Positions 1 to 15,075 of a stretch of 58,614 nucleotides of DNA are shown here, in pieces. The stretch is from Brachybacterium timonense (GTDB lineage: Bacteria > Actinomycetota > Actinomycetes > Actinomycetales > Dermabacteraceae), in assembly GCF_900258505.1 (NCBI RefSeq), contig NZ_LT984895.1, positions 2,331,106 to 2,389,719 of the forward strand, read 5' to 3'. The notes beneath the pieces are model-generated. The model saw only the letters and a program-made list of their open reading frames with translations. It was not told the DNA's origin and did no database searches. The translations under genes were made by a program, and so were the position numbers. Numbering within the stretch: the stretch's first letter is position 1; each line of letters starts with the position of its first letter.

Positions 1-57
1 TGTGTTAAGCACGCCGCCAGCGTTCGTCCTGAGCCAGGATCAAACTCTCCATGAAAA
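1..57 (-). rRNA. rrs: 16S ribosomal RNA, 5' end (partial)
   Basis: Read on the minus strand, this carries the universal 16S start (GAGAGTTTGATCCTGGCTCA, then the AGGACGAACGCTGGCGGCG region, ending CTTAACACA). Only the first 50 or so bases are present and the gene runs off the left end of the window. The exact mature 5' end near base 57 is approximate. tyrS lies upstream on the same strand. Confidence 0.97.
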
Positions 58-265
58 ACATGAAAAAATCCTAGCAAAAACAAACAACTAGACAATAAAT
101 GTCAGTCATCCATCAATGCCAAACAAAACTGGCATCAACAAACAGACACGCTATTGAGATATCAAGCAACATGTGCACATCCGCATCCCCGCTACGCGAA
201 GACTTGGAAGCCTGCGCCGGTGAGCCCGACTCAGATTCTGCGTCGCGGTTCCGACGCGAGTCACT

Positions 266-295
266 ACTCTAGCAGATCCTCGCGAGCGGTTCCAA
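266..295 (-). promoter_or_regulatory. rrn promoter P2 (proximal)
   Basis: On the minus strand the -35-like box is TTGGAA (295-290) and the -10 box is TAGAGT (271-266), with an 18-base spacer. The start would be near base 259. Tandem rrn promoters are usual in actinobacteria. This one has the weaker -35. Confidence 0.45.
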
Positions 296-464
296 CTCCG
301 CTCCACGTGTCCTCCGTCTCATCCGGTCCGCTGGGCGGTCCTTCTGATCCGCAGGAGCTGCGGTGGCCCGAGGGCCTGTCATCGCACGATGACCTGGCGG
401 CGATTCGCTGGTTCCGTTCGGCTCCGGCCCATCGCCGCCGCGTCCTCGTCGGTGACAGCGGAAG

Positions 465-493
465 ACATTACGGGTCCTCCCGAGCGTCGTCAA
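465..493 (-). promoter_or_regulatory. rrn promoter P1 (distal)
   Basis: On the minus strand the -35 box is TTGACG (493-488) and the -10 box is TAATGT (470-465), with a 17-base spacer. Transcription would start near base 458, about 400 bases upstream of 16S. This is the closest match to a housekeeping promoter in the rrn leader. Confidence 0.6.
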
Positions 494-643
494 CTCGGTG
501 GTTCAGCCACTGTTCACCGGCGCGGATTAACATTGCTCCAGGTCGGAGCGGATTTTTAGGCCTAGTCCTGGCTCTGGTTCACCTCGATGTGACCTGTATC
601 CGAGAGGCAGGTCACCTCATCGTGGTCGCCGCCGTCACATCGC

Positions 644-1912
644 TCAGAGCGCGACCTGCACCATCGCGGCGGTCTTTCGTCCCCGCCGCAGCAACAGATG
701 CCCTCCGGACAGGGCTGGGATCGTCTCAAGAGAACGCTCGAGATCGTCAGCCGTGAGTTTCTCTCCGTTGATCGACAGGCCGCCCTCAGCAGCTGCCCGG
801 CGCACCTCACCCTTACTCGCCAGGATGCCGGAGGCCAGGTATGCCTCCAGCACCGTCGCACTCGGCGCGCAGGTCGCCTGTGGCAGTTCACGCGCCACGG
901 CAGCCAGGGTCGGTTCGTCGAGCTCCCGCACATCACCGCGCCCGAACAGCACAGCAGCAGCCGCGGTGACCTGACGGGTGGCGTCGGCGCCATGCACCAG
1001 CGTGGTCATGTCATCTGCGAGCGCACGTTGGGCGCGACGTTCATGCGACGCGGTACGCGTGGCTTCCTCGAGCCCCGCTAGGTCCTCAGCGTCCCGGAAG
1101 GAGAAGAACCGCAGGTAGTTCATGACATCAGCGTCTGCGGCATTCAGCCAGAACTGGTAGAAGGCATAGGGGCTCGTGAGGGCGGGATCCAGCCACACCG
1201 AGCCGCCCTCGCTCTTTCCGAACTTCGTCCCGTCGGCCTTTGTGACCAGAGGAGTGGTCATGGCGTGCGCGTCATGGCCAGTCACCTTATGGATGAGGTC
1301 GACGCCGCCCACGATGTTGCCCCACTGGTCGTTCCCGCCGTACTGAAGGGTGATGCCGTACCGGCGGTGCAGCTCGAGGTAGTCGATCGCCTGCAGCACT
1401 TGGTAGCTGAACTCGGTGTAGGAGATGCCTTCATCGGACTGAAGGCGTCGAGCGACGGTGTCCTTGGCGAGCATCGTGCCCATGCGGAAGTGCTTGCCCA
1501 TGTCGCGCAGGAAGGAGAGCGCGGACAGCTGCCCGACCCAGTCGAGGTTGTTGACCATGGTGACGCCAAACTCCCCGTCGGGGTCGAGGAAGCGAGAGAT
1601 CTGCTCGCGCAGCGACTCCACCCAGCCGGCTACCACCGACTCGTCATTCAGTACGCGCTCACCGGACATACGAGGATCACCGATCAAGCCTGTCGCGCCG
1701 CCCACGAGGGCGTACGGCTTATGACCGCCGAGCTGGAAACGCCGCATCGTGAGAACCTGCGTCAGGTGCCCGACGTGCAGGGAACCAGCCGTCGGATCGA
1801 ATCCGCAGTACAGGCTGACTGGACCCTGCGCTAGAGCCTTCCCGAGCGCCTCGGGGCCAGTGGTCTGCACAACGAGACCTCGCTGGTTGAGGTCCTCCCA
1901 CACGGTGGTCAT
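644..1912 (-). CDS. tyrS: Tyrosyl-tRNA synthetase (class I)
   Basis: Charges tRNA-Tyr in the cytoplasm. The 422-residue length is normal for bacterial TyrRS. The class I signatures are present: HVGH at residues 46-49 (HIGH box) and KFGKS at 230-234 (KMSKS box). The catalytic domain also has the GATGLIGDP and GGNDQWGN segments. The last 65 or so residues form an S4-like RNA-binding domain. The ATG at 1912 is preceded by GGAAGG at about 11 bases. The gene lies between argH and the rRNA operon, all on the minus strand, with 199 bases separating it from argH, so it probably has its own promoter. tyrS next to rrn is a familiar actinobacterial arrangement. Confidence 0.97.
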   Translation of the reverse strand: MTTVWEDLNQRGLVVQTTGPEALGKALAQGPVSLYCGFDPTAGSLHVGHLTQVLTMRRFQLGGHKPYALVGGATGLIGDPRMSGERVLNDESVVAGWVESLREQISRFLDPDGEFGVTMVNNLDWVGQLSALSFLRDMGKHFRMGTMLAKDTVARRLQSDEGISYTEFSYQVLQAIDYLELHRRYGITLQYGGNDQWGNIVGGVDLIHKVTGHDAHAMTTPLVTKADGTKFGKSEGGSVWLDPALTSPYAFYQFWLNAADADVMNYLRFFSFRDAEDLAGLEEATRTASHERRAQRALADDMTTLVHGADATRQVTAAAAVLFGRGDVRELDEPTLAAVARELPQATCAPSATVLEAYLASGILASKGEVRRAAAEGGLSINGEKLTADDLERSLETIPALSGGHLLLRRGRKTAAMVQVAL

Positions 1913-2111
1913 CGGTTCCAGATCCTTCCCACGGATATCCGGCCGCCGGGGACGACGGCTCGCATGGATTGTCTCATCACCGCGACGGAGTCTGCTCTGC
2001 TGGACGCCCGCAGCGCACGGCGTGCGCAGAGCTGAGCGCGCAGACGGCAGCTGAGCGAGTGCCGCTGACCGTCACAGTGACGATGCCCCGCGAGCAGAAC
2101 CAGAACGCGAC

Positions 2112-4837
<2,726 letters not shown>

Positions 4838-4910
4838 GAGGTTCTCCTTCAGATCGGGGTTCCGGGATACCGGGAGAGGTTCAGGGGCGGTGGGTCAGGT
4901 GGTATTAGGG

Positions 4911-4935
4911 GCCGACGGGACAGTGCACCGTCGGC
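4911..4935 (-). terminator. Hairpin between argR and argG
   Basis: A perfect 8-base-pair stem, GCCGACGG / CCGTCGGC, with a 9-base loop, lies in the argR-argG gap. No T-run follows in the minus direction, so it is not a classical intrinsic terminator. It could be a partial terminator, an mRNA processing or stability element, or an attenuator that lowers argGH relative to the upstream genes. Confidence 0.4.
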
Positions 4936-4944
4936 GCAGCTATA

Positions 4945-7700
<2,756 letters not shown>

Positions 7701-7708
<8 letters not shown>

Positions 7709-8711
7709 AGTCATCCCTCCTGACCATGGTGCCTACACCCTTCGTGGTGAACACCTCCAGCAGCACCGCATGCTCGATGCGGCCGTCGATCATGGCTGCG
7801 GTACGCACCCCGGCCTCCACGGCGCCGAGCAGAGCCTCCGCCTTGGGGATCATGCCCTCCGTAAGGTCTGGGAGCATGGCCCGCAGCTCACTCGCCGGGA
7901 TCTCAGGAATAAGCGAGGTGCGGTCGGGCCAGTTCCGATACAGGCCCTCGACGTCGGTCAGCATGACGAGCTTCTCTGCGTTCAGTCCACGGGCGATCGC
8001 AGCGGCGGCAAGGTCGGCGTTGATGTTGAGCACCTCGCCGGTGGGGTCGCCATTCACGTCGACTTCCGGGGCGATGGAGGACACAACGGGGATACGACCG
8101 GCGTCAAGCATGTCCTGTACGGAGCCGATGTTCACGGTGGTCACCTCGCCCACGTGTCCCAGGTCCACGTCTTCACCGTCGATCTCGGTGCCGCGGCGGC
8201 GGGCGGCGAACAGCCTCGCATCCTCCCCGGACATGCCGATCGCGTAGGGGCCATGCTGGTTGATCAGCCCGACCAGTTCACGACCTACCTGGCCGACGAG
8301 CACCATACGCACCACGTCCATGGTCTCGGCGTCGGTCACGCGCATGCCGCCGCGGAACGAGGCCTCCATGCCGAGCCGGGAGAGCATCGCGGAGATCTGC
8401 GGCCCGCCACCGTGCACCACGACCACGTGGATCCCAGCCAGCCGCATGAAGACCATGTCGGCGGCGAAGGCGCGGCGCAGGTCGTCGTCGATCATCGCGT
8501 TGCCGCCGTACTTCACAACCACGATGCGGTCACGAAACCGCTGGATCCACGGCAGCGCCTCGATGAGCACCTCTGATTTGGCGTGTGCCTCACGGCGCGC
8601 GGCATCGAGCGGCGCGATCGGGTTCTTACCGGCCACGGTGTGCTCCACGGTCGTCTCCGCGGTGCGCGTGGAACCGCGGTTCTCGGCGGAGGTGGGGGCG
8701 TCGGGTTTCAT
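7701..8711 (-). CDS. argB: Acetylglutamate kinase
   Basis: Phosphorylates N-acetylglutamate, usually the arginine-inhibited step in linear pathways. Amino-acid kinase fold: KYGGNAM starts at K67 and the HGGGPQI loop is at 100-106. The [12 protein letters not shown] segment is family-typical. The ATG at 8711 gives an ATGA overlap with argJ and 336 residues, including an N-terminal tail of about 40 residues before the core, longer than many homologues. Such N-terminal extensions occur in arginine-sensitive hexameric enzymes, so feedback control is plausible but not shown. Confidence 0.96.
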
Positions 8712-9877
8712 GAGGAATAGGCGCTGTTCTCTTCGACGTACTCGTGTGTGAGGTCGTTCGTCCAGATGTCGCCCTCGGCGGTGCCGGCATCGAGGTTGAC
8801 CTCGATGACGGTCTCGCGCGGGGTCATGTCCACCTCGCTGCGGTCGATGTGGGCGCCGCCGTGGCGACACACCTCGACGCCATTGACGCTCACGGACAGC
8901 TGGGCGGGGTCAAAGGGGGCGACGTCCTCCGGCACGCAGCCGGCGGCAGCGACGATCCGACCCCAGTTCGGGTCGTTCCCAGCGATCGCGGTCTTGACCA
9001 GGTTCGAGCGGGCGATTTCACGGGCAACAGCAACAGCAGCAGGCTCGCTGTGCGCGCCGCGAACCACCACATGGACGTCGTGGCTGGCGCCCTCGGCATC
9101 GGCGACGAGCTGCCGTGCAAGGTCCGCGGCAACGGCACGGATCGCCTCGGCGAGTTCCGGGGCCGACGGGACGATGCCACTGGCACCGGAGGCAAGCAGC
9201 AGCACCGTGTCATTCGTGGACATGCAGGCATCGGAATCGACCCGGTCAAACGTGGTCGCTGTGGCTGCTGTCAGAGCCTCCTGCAGGGCAGCGGGCTCCA
9301 CGTCGGCGTCGGTGGTGATGACCACGAGCATGGTGGCGAGCTGCGGGGCGAGCATGCCTGCGCCCTTCGCGATTCCGCCGACGCGCACGCCGGACGGCAA
9401 CTGGATAGCGGCGGTCTTCGGCACCGAGTCGGTGGTCATGATTGCCCGCGAGGCGTCGGAATCCGCGAACGGTCCCGCGGCGAGCGTCGTATGGGCGGTC
9501 TCGATCCCGGCCAGCAGCGTTGGCATCGGCAGGCGTTCGCCGATCAGTCCGGTCGAGCAGACAAGGATCTGGTCTGCGGCGCAGCCGAGGAGGCCGGCGG
9601 CGTGTTCGGCGGTGGCGATGGTGTCGGTGTATCCCTCTGGCCCGGTGCAGGCGTTGGCTCCGCCGGAGTTGAGGACCACGGCATGTGCGCGGCCGTCGGC
9701 GACAGCGTGTGAGGACCAGGTAACCGGTGCCGCCTTCACGCGGTTCGCAGTGAAGACGCCAGCGGCACTCTGACTGGGGCCGTCGTTGACGACAAGGGCG
9801 AGGTCATGGGCGCCGGCGGCCTTGATACCGGCGGCCACACCGGCGGCACGGAAGCCGCGGGGCTGCGTGATCGACAT
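8708..9877 (-). CDS. argJ: Glutamate N-acetyltransferase / amino-acid acetyltransferase
   Basis: Recycles the acetyl group from acetylornithine to glutamate. The precursor normally cuts itself into alpha and beta chains between Ala and Thr. The matching site here is A181-T182 in the [12 protein letters not shown] segment, and Thr182 would be the nucleophile. The KGAGMLAP motif precedes it and CMSTNDTV follows. The start at ATG 9877 ([13 protein letters not shown]) is chosen because GAGGAG lies upstream and homology begins there. The longer open frame upstream has no family similarity. The length is 389 residues. Whether it is mono- or bifunctional cannot be told. No separate argA is seen. Confidence 0.96.
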   Translation of the reverse strand: MSITQPRGFRAAGVAAGIKAAGAHDLALVVNDGPSQSAAGVFTANRVKAAPVTWSSHAVADGRAHAVVLNSGGANACTGPEGYTDTIATAEHAAGLLGCAADQILVCSTGLIGERLPMPTLLAGIETAHTTLAAGPFADSDASRAIMTTDSVPKTAAIQLPSGVRVGGIAKGAGMLAPQLATMLVVITTDADVEPAALQEALTAATATTFDRVDSDACMSTNDTVLLLASGASGIVPSAPELAEAIRAVAADLARQLVADAEGASHDVHVVVRGAHSEPAAVAVAREIARSNLVKTAIAGNDPNWGRIVAAAGCVPEDVAPFDPAQLSVSVNGVEVCRHGGAHIDRSEVDMTPRETVIEVNLDAGTAEGDIWTNDLTHEYVEENSAYSS

Positions 9878-9986
9878 GGAATCTCTCCTCGGTGTGGAAG
9901 GCTGTGGTGATGCGTGTGCGACGGCTGGTGGTCGGGATCTGCTCGACGAGCCGGGAGCCGCGGATGGGCGTGACCGGGCGGTGCGG

Positions 9987-11063
9987 TCAGGGAGACATGG
10001 CTGTGCGGGTGAGCCCCAGCATCTCCTCGAGGCCGAGCGCAAGGTTCATGCACTGCACGGCGGCGCCGGCAGTGCCTTTCATGAGGTTGTCGAGGGCGGC
10101 GATCACGGTGGCCTGGCCGGAGTGACGGTCCACGGCGGCACTGATGCGCACCGTGTTGGATCCGAGCACCTGGGCCGTTGACGGGACCTGCCCTTCGGGC
10201 AGCACGCGGAGGAAAAATTCGTGTTCGTAGTCCGTCTGGAAGGCGCGGAGCAGATCCGCAGTGGTGGTGCCCGCTGCGACGGGTGCTGTGAGCACGGCGA
10301 GAATCCCGCGGCTCATCGGCACGAGCACGGGGGTGAAGGTGAGGCGACGACTCTCATCGACTCCAGCAGCCCGGCGAAGGTTCTGCAGGATCTCAGGAAT
10401 ATGCCGGTGGCTGCCGCCAACGGCATAGGGGGCTGCGCTGTGTGACGCTTCGGAGAAGAGCAGATGCGGCTTCGGCGTGCGGCCGGCACCGGAGTAGCCG
10501 ACGGGCAATACCGCATTCAGCGCGCCTGCATCGATCAGGCCGGCACGCACAAGAGGAGCGGCTGCGAGAGATACGGCCGTGGCGTTGCAGCCGGGCACCG
10601 CAACCTCACGGGCATCGCGCAGCAGGTCACGCTGACGGGTGCCGTCGGCCAGAGGGAGCTCGGGCATGCCGTAGGTCCAGGTGCCGGAGTGTTCGGATCC
10701 GTAGTAGTCGGTCCAGTCCTGGGCGGAGTCGAGCCGGTGGTCGGCGGCCAGGTCGAGCACGATCACGTCGGGATCGGCGGCGCGAAGCTCAGCGGCGATC
10801 CGTCCGGAATGGCCATGCGGAAGCGCGAGCACGACAACGTCATGCCCTGCGAGGTGCTGCGCACTGGTCTCCTGGATGAGGAGCTGCTCGGCGCCGTCGA
10901 TATGCGGGGCGATCGTTACCAGGCTCTCACCAGCGCTGCTGTGTCCGGTGACCGTGCGCAGTGTTACCGCAGGGTGCGCCGAGAGCAGGCGCAGCATCTC
11001 ACCGCCGGCGTATCCGGTTGCTCCGGCGATGGCGACAGTGGGTGACGCGGTGGCTCCGATCAT
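9987..11063 (-). CDS. argC: N-acetyl-gamma-glutamyl-phosphate reductase
   Basis: NADPH-dependent third step of arginine synthesis. The nucleotide-binding GATGYAG motif is at residues 14-20 and the catalytic cysteine is C159 in VPGCNATA. The length of 358 residues is normal. It is the first gene of the arg operon, followed by a 109-base gap before argJ. The ATG at 11063 appears to be the first transcribed codon: a TAGACT -10 box ends six bases upstream and no ribosome site is present. Confidence 0.97.
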   Translation of the reverse strand: MIGATASPTVAIAGATGYAGGEMLRLLSAHPAVTLRTVTGHSSAGESLVTIAPHIDGAEQLLIQETSAQHLAGHDVVVLALPHGHSGRIAAELRAADPDVIVLDLAADHRLDSAQDWTDYYGSEHSGTWTYGMPELPLADGTRQRDLLRDAREVAVPGCNATAVSLAAAPLVRAGLIDAGALNAVLPVGYSGAGRTPKPHLLFSEASHSAAPYAVGGSHRHIPEILQNLRRAAGVDESRRLTFTPVLVPMSRGILAVLTAPVAAGTTTADLLRAFQTDYEHEFFLRVLPEGQVPSTAQVLGSNTVRISAAVDRHSGQATVIAALDNLMKGTAGAAVQCMNLALGLEEMLGLTRTAMSP

Positions 11064-11099
11064 GCAGTAAGTCTATACATACCTCTGCATGATCAGGCA
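11061..11099 (-). promoter_or_regulatory. argC leaderless promoter and candidate ARG operator
   Basis: On the minus strand TAGACT (11075-11070) is followed by six bases and then the argC ATG, so the mRNA would begin at or next to the start codon. Over it lies an inverted repeat, CATGCAG (11061-11067) and CTGCATG (11085-11091), with a 17-base spacer that brackets the -10 box. Half-sites of TGCAT type fit an ArgR site only loosely, so the operator call is tentative. No good -35 is seen. Confidence 0.5.
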
Positions 11100-11200
11100 T
11101 TCAGGTCCAGTGCTGGCCACCGGTCAGCTCGCGGCAGGGTGCGGACCGGCCAGCGATCGCGGACTGCGTTACTCAGTCACGTGCCGGTGTCGACGTACGC

Positions 11201-13801
11201 TCAGGCCCGCAGTTCACCGCCGACGGCCTGTTCGACCGCACGCACGCAGCGTGTGCGTGCCGCGGCAATCTGCTCAGCGGACAGCGTCCCCTCAGTGGAG
11301 CGCAGCCGCACCGCGAACGCGAGCGACTTCTTGCCCTCACCCACCTGATCGCCCGTGAACACGTCGAACAGATGCACGGACTCTGCCTCGTCACCGATGC
11401 CCACAAGGATCGCTGCCTCCACGGCAGCGGCCGGCACAGATTCATCGACGACGAAAGCGAAGTCTTCCTTGGCCAGTGGGAACGTTGGTACCGGCGCAGC
11501 CTGCACCACGGCGGGGGCGGCCAGGGCAACCGCGTCGAGATCAAGCTCCACGGCGCTGGTGCGTGTCGGCAGTGAGAAGGCCTTCACCACACGTGGGTGC
11601 AGCTCGCCGGCGTAGCCCACGACCTGCCGTTCGCCGTCGGCCCCTGTGACCGATAGCTCAGCGCAACGACCCGGATGGAAGGGCGCATACTCGCACTGAC
11701 GCACCTCGAGCTCCGTGCCGCACGCGGCAGCTGCTCGACGGGCAGTGTCCACAGCGTCGGCCCAGTCCGCCACGCGGCCTGCCCCGTACCAGGACGTGGG
11801 GCCGGTCACACCGCCGAGCACCGCAGCCAAGTGCTTCGCCTGCGTGGGCAGCGCGCCCATGATTGCCGCAAGCTCCTGCTCGCTCGGACGCTCATCGGCC
11901 GACGGCACAGCACTGGCTGCACCCTCCCCCTGGGAGCGGGCCACCGCATCGATCTGGAAGATCGCGAGCGATTCGGCGCCACGGCCCAGATTGCGTCGGG
12001 CGGTCTGCAGCAGGGTCTGCAGCAGGCTGGTGCGGATCAGCGGCTCGTCCTCGGCCAGCGGGTTCAGAAGGCGCACTGCCTGGCGGCGTTCATCGTCGGT
12101 GGTATAGCCGAGCTCATCGAACACACCAGGGGCGATGAACGGTAGGGAGGCGACCTCGGTCAGGCCAGCGTCAGCGAGCGCAGCGCCGGCGCGGCGACGG
12201 GCTCGCTGCACGCGCGTGAGACCGCGGCCACCTGTGGCCTTCGGCAGGATCGACGGGATCTGCTCGTAGCCGACCAGGCGCGCGATCTCCTCGACCAGGT
12301 CCTCGCGAATCGTGAGATCAGGACGCCACGATGGTGGGGTCACCTGCAGAGTCTCGGCATCCCCATCGACCTGGCAGCCGATCAGTTCCAGGCTGTCCAC
12401 AACCTGCTCACGGGTGTACTCGACACCGGTGACGCGCTGCGCATCAGAAACTGGGAAGACGATGGGCTGCGGAGCGGCGGCTGAGCCTTCGTCGGTCACG
12501 CGATGGTCGATCTCGCCGCCGCCGTACTGGACGATCAGCTCCGCAGCGCGCTGCGCAGCGATGAGCGGAAGGTTCGGATCCACGCCGCGCTCGAACCGTT
12601 TGGAAGCCTCCGACGGCAGACGGTGACGCCGCGCAGAGCGGGCAACAGTGTGGTTCTGGAAGGTTGCCGCTTCGAGGATCACGTTGACGGTCTCGTCGGT
12701 GACCTCGGTATCAGCTCCACCCATGACGCCCGCGATGCCGAGCACGCGGGAGGTCCCCTCGGGGCCACCAAAGTCGGTGATCAGCAGGTCCTCGGGATCC
12801 AGGGTGCGCTCGACGTCATCAAGGGTGGTGAGCTTCTCCCCTGGCTCCGCACGACGCACCACGATCGGCGCCACAACCTTGTGGGAGTCGTAGGCGTGCA
12901 GCGGCTGGCCCAGGTCAAGCATCACGTAGTTCGTGACATCGACGATCAGGGAGATGGGCCGCATACCGGCAAGCGTGAGCCGACGCTGCATCCATGTGGG
13001 GCTCGGCGCCGTTGCGTCGGTGCCGCGCACCTCGATCGTGGTGAAGCGGGTGCAGCCTGCGCCTGCGCGGATCGGAGCGTCATCGCGGATCTGCACAGGG
13101 ACGCCACCACGGGTGCCCTCCGGTGCGTTCACGGTCAGGGCAGGGTCGGTGAACGTCTGCCCGGTGGCGTGTGCGTACTCGCGGGCGACACCACGCATGG
13201 AGAAGCAGTAGCCGCGATCTGGCGTCACGTTGATCTCGACGACCTCTTCGCCCAGGCCCAACAGGCTGATCGCGTCGTCCCCGGGTTCGCCGGTCAGGCC
13301 CTTCCCGTGGCCGCGGCCGAGCACGATGATGCCGTCCTCGCCGTCCGGGTCCGGGCCGAGCCCCAGCTCGTCGCCGGAGCAGATCATGCCGTCGCTCTTG
13401 TGGCCGTAGGTTTTGCGGGCCGCGATCGCGAAGTCGCCGGGCAGCACGGTGCCGGGCAGGGAGACGACCACCAAATCGCCGGGCACGAAGTTATGCGCGC
13501 CGCAGATGATGCCGCGGCTGGGGCGTTCCTCGCCAGGCTGCGGGTCCTTCGGGTCATCGAGCTCGTGGTTGTGCTCCGGGCCCACATCGACGCGGCACCA
13601 GTTGATGGTCTTGCCGTTCTTCTGCGGTTCCTTCACCAGGTCAAGTACACGGCCCACAACGAGCGGGCCGGTGACCTGCGCGCCGTGGATCGCCTCCTCC
13701 TCGAGACCGACGGAGACGAGATCGGCCGCCACCTGCTCGGCGTCGGCGTCCGCGCGGAGCTCGACGTGCTCGGCGAGCCAGGTCAGGGGGATGCGAGGCA
13801 T
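11201..13801 (-). CDS. pheT: Phenylalanyl-tRNA synthetase beta subunit
   Basis: Forms the alpha2-beta2 PheRS with PheS. The 866-residue protein has the expected order: N-terminal EMAP-like tRNA-binding domain (about 40-170), B3/B4 editing domain, B5 domain (RVTGVEYTREQVVDSLELIGC region), a catalytic-like core, and a C-terminal FDX-ACB anticodon-binding domain starting near FPLAKEDFAFVVDESV. The ATG at 13801 (MPRIPLTWLAEHVEL) starts one base after the pheS stop. The longer open frame upstream overlaps pheS and is spurious. The pair is translationally coupled. Confidence 0.97.
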   Translation of the reverse strand: MPRIPLTWLAEHVELRADADAEQVAADLVSVGLEEEAIHGAQVTGPLVVGRVLDLVKEPQKNGKTINWCRVDVGPEHNHELDDPKDPQPGEERPSRGIICGAHNFVPGDLVVVSLPGTVLPGDFAIAARKTYGHKSDGMICSGDELGLGPDPDGEDGIIVLGRGHGKGLTGEPGDDAISLLGLGEEVVEINVTPDRGYCFSMRGVAREYAHATGQTFTDPALTVNAPEGTRGGVPVQIRDDAPIRAGAGCTRFTTIEVRGTDATAPSPTWMQRRLTLAGMRPISLIVDVTNYVMLDLGQPLHAYDSHKVVAPIVVRRAEPGEKLTTLDDVERTLDPEDLLITDFGGPEGTSRVLGIAGVMGGADTEVTDETVNVILEAATFQNHTVARSARRHRLPSEASKRFERGVDPNLPLIAAQRAAELIVQYGGGEIDHRVTDEGSAAAPQPIVFPVSDAQRVTGVEYTREQVVDSLELIGCQVDGDAETLQVTPPSWRPDLTIREDLVEEIARLVGYEQIPSILPKATGGRGLTRVQRARRRAGAALADAGLTEVASLPFIAPGVFDELGYTTDDERRQAVRLLNPLAEDEPLIRTSLLQTLLQTARRNLGRGAESLAIFQIDAVARSQGEGAASAVPSADERPSEQELAAIMGALPTQAKHLAAVLGGVTGPTSWYGAGRVADWADAVDTARRAAAACGTELEVRQCEYAPFHPGRCAELSVTGADGERQVVGYAGELHPRVVKAFSLPTRTSAVELDLDAVALAAPAVVQAAPVPTFPLAKEDFAFVVDESVPAAAVEAAILVGIGDEAESVHLFDVFTGDQVGEGKKSLAFAVRLRSTEGTLSAEQIAAARTRCVRAVEQAVGGELRA

Positions 13802-13802
13802 G

Positions 13803-14903
13803 TCAGATCTCCGTTCCGTAGTGCTGGGAGAAGCGGACGTCGCCCTCCGCCATGTCGCGCATATCCTCCACACCATTGCGCAGCATGAGGATCCGCTCGA
13901 TTCCAAGTCCAAAGGCGAAGCCCTGGTATTCCTCCGGGTCCACGCCGCAGGCGCGCAGTACGGCCGGGTTGACCATGCCGCAGCCGCCCATCTCGATCCA
14001 CCCGGTGCCACCGCAGACACGACAGTCGGGCGAGGCATCGCGATCGGTCCCGAGCTTTGCATCGCAGGAGAAGCAACGGAAATCCATCTCCGCGCTGGGC
14101 TCGGTGAAGGGGAAGTAGCTGGGGCGCAGACGCGTGATGGCGCCCTCACCGAACATGGTGCGGGCAATCGCGTCCAAGGTTCCCACCAGGTTCGCCATGG
14201 TCAGACCCTTGTCAATGGCCAGGCCCTCGACCTGGTGGAACACCGGCGAATGGGTGGCATCTGGTTCATCGGTGCGGAAGGTGGTGCCCGGGCAGGCGAT
14301 GTATAGCGGCACCCCGCGTTCGAGCAGCGCACGGGCCTGCACCGGTGAGGTGTGCGTGCGCAGCACCTGGCCAGACCCCTCCGGTGCGACATAGAAGGTG
14401 TCCTGCATCTGCCGCGCCGGATGGTCGACGTCGAAGTTCAGCGCGTCGAAGTTGAACCATTCCGCCTCGATCTCCGGGCCCTCCGCGATCTCCCAGCCGA
14501 GCCCCACGAACAGGTCCTCCAGCCGTTCGGTGAGCAGGGACAGCGGGTGGCGGGCACCGCGCGGAAGACGGTCCGTGGGCAGAGTGACATCAACCTTCTC
14601 GGTGGCGAGCGCCTGCTCTTCCTCTGCCGCCGCAAGCTCCTGCTGCCGCTCGGCGAGCGCCTTCTGCACACGGCCCTTGCCCTGGCCGATCAGCTTGCCA
14701 GCCGCGGCGCGCTGATCCTTGGGCAGATCCTTGATCCCGGCGTTGGCGGTGGCGATCACGCTGCGGTCGCCCACATGCTCGATACGAACCTGCTTCAGCG
14801 CAGCGGTATCGGGCGCAGCGGCGATGGCGGCCAGTGCCTGCTCAACTGCCGCGGTGATCGCCTGCTCGTCGATCGCCGGCGGGGTCTGGGGTGTCTCGGA
14901 CAC
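13803..14903 (-). CDS. pheS: Phenylalanyl-tRNA synthetase alpha subunit
   Basis: Catalytic subunit of PheRS, a class II synthetase. An N-terminal coiled-coil (about 1-105) precedes the catalytic domain. Motif 2 region FRTDEPDATHSPVFHQVEG is at about 210-228 and motif 3 region GFAFGLGIERI near the C-terminus. An insertion carries four cysteines (C277, C280, C294, C297) that could bind zinc. This Cys4 knuckle occurs in a subset of bacterial PheS. The start is a GTG at 14903 with a weak GA-rich ribosome site. The length is 366 residues. pheT follows directly. Confidence 0.96.
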   Translation of the reverse strand: MSETPQTPPAIDEQAITAAVEQALAAIAAAPDTAALKQVRIEHVGDRSVIATANAGIKDLPKDQRAAAGKLIGQGKGRVQKALAERQQELAAAEEEQALATEKVDVTLPTDRLPRGARHPLSLLTERLEDLFVGLGWEIAEGPEIEAEWFNFDALNFDVDHPARQMQDTFYVAPEGSGQVLRTHTSPVQARALLERGVPLYIACPGTTFRTDEPDATHSPVFHQVEGLAIDKGLTMANLVGTLDAIARTMFGEGAITRLRPSYFPFTEPSAEMDFRCFSCDAKLGTDRDASPDCRVCGGTGWIEMGGCGMVNPAVLRACGVDPEEYQGFAFGLGIERILMLRNGVEDMRDMAEGDVRFSQHYGTEI

Positions 14904-14975
14904 GATGCTCGCTTTCGTCCGGTGGCGGTCAGGGGTGCCGGTGTGCGGCCGGGGCGGGCGCGGGCACCGCGAACC

Positions 14976-14981
14976 ATTCTA
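14976..14981 (-). promoter_or_regulatory. pheS -10 box candidate
   Basis: TAGAAT on the minus strand lies about 70 bases upstream of the pheS GTG start. The start of transcription would be near 14969. No convincing -35 is visible at 17-18 bases. It faces away from mscR, whose candidate -10 box TAGCCT lies at 15033-15038 on the plus strand. Confidence 0.4.
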
Positions 14982-15075
14982 GGAGGACGGTCCGACAGAT
15001 CTCAGACCCGTCCACCTGATCCCCTCACCCGATAGCCTGACCGGGACAGTGCCCCACGCCCCCGAGGAGGCCAGC

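Larger units (their letters stand above)
58..643 (-). other. rrn leader and promoter region
   Basis: This 586-base stretch between 16S and tyrS has no convincing gene. The 120 bases next to 16S are A/T-rich and resemble actinobacterial pre-16S leaders, with a conserved-looking segment near 150-175 and a small hairpin at 116-135 (ATGCCA / TGGCAT, 8-base loop) that may belong to antitermination or RNase III processing signals. Two promoter candidates are listed separately. An inverted repeat at 589-615 (GTGACCTG / CAGGTCAC, 11-base loop) lies just past the tyrS stop and may help to end tyrS transcription, although no T-run follows. Confidence 0.7.

Noticed and set aside
2013..2027. GCGCAC / GTGCGC hairpin between tyrS and argH
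   Set aside because: Perfect but only six pairs with a three-base loop and no T-run. It could be chance in G+C-rich DNA, so I do not call it the argH terminator.
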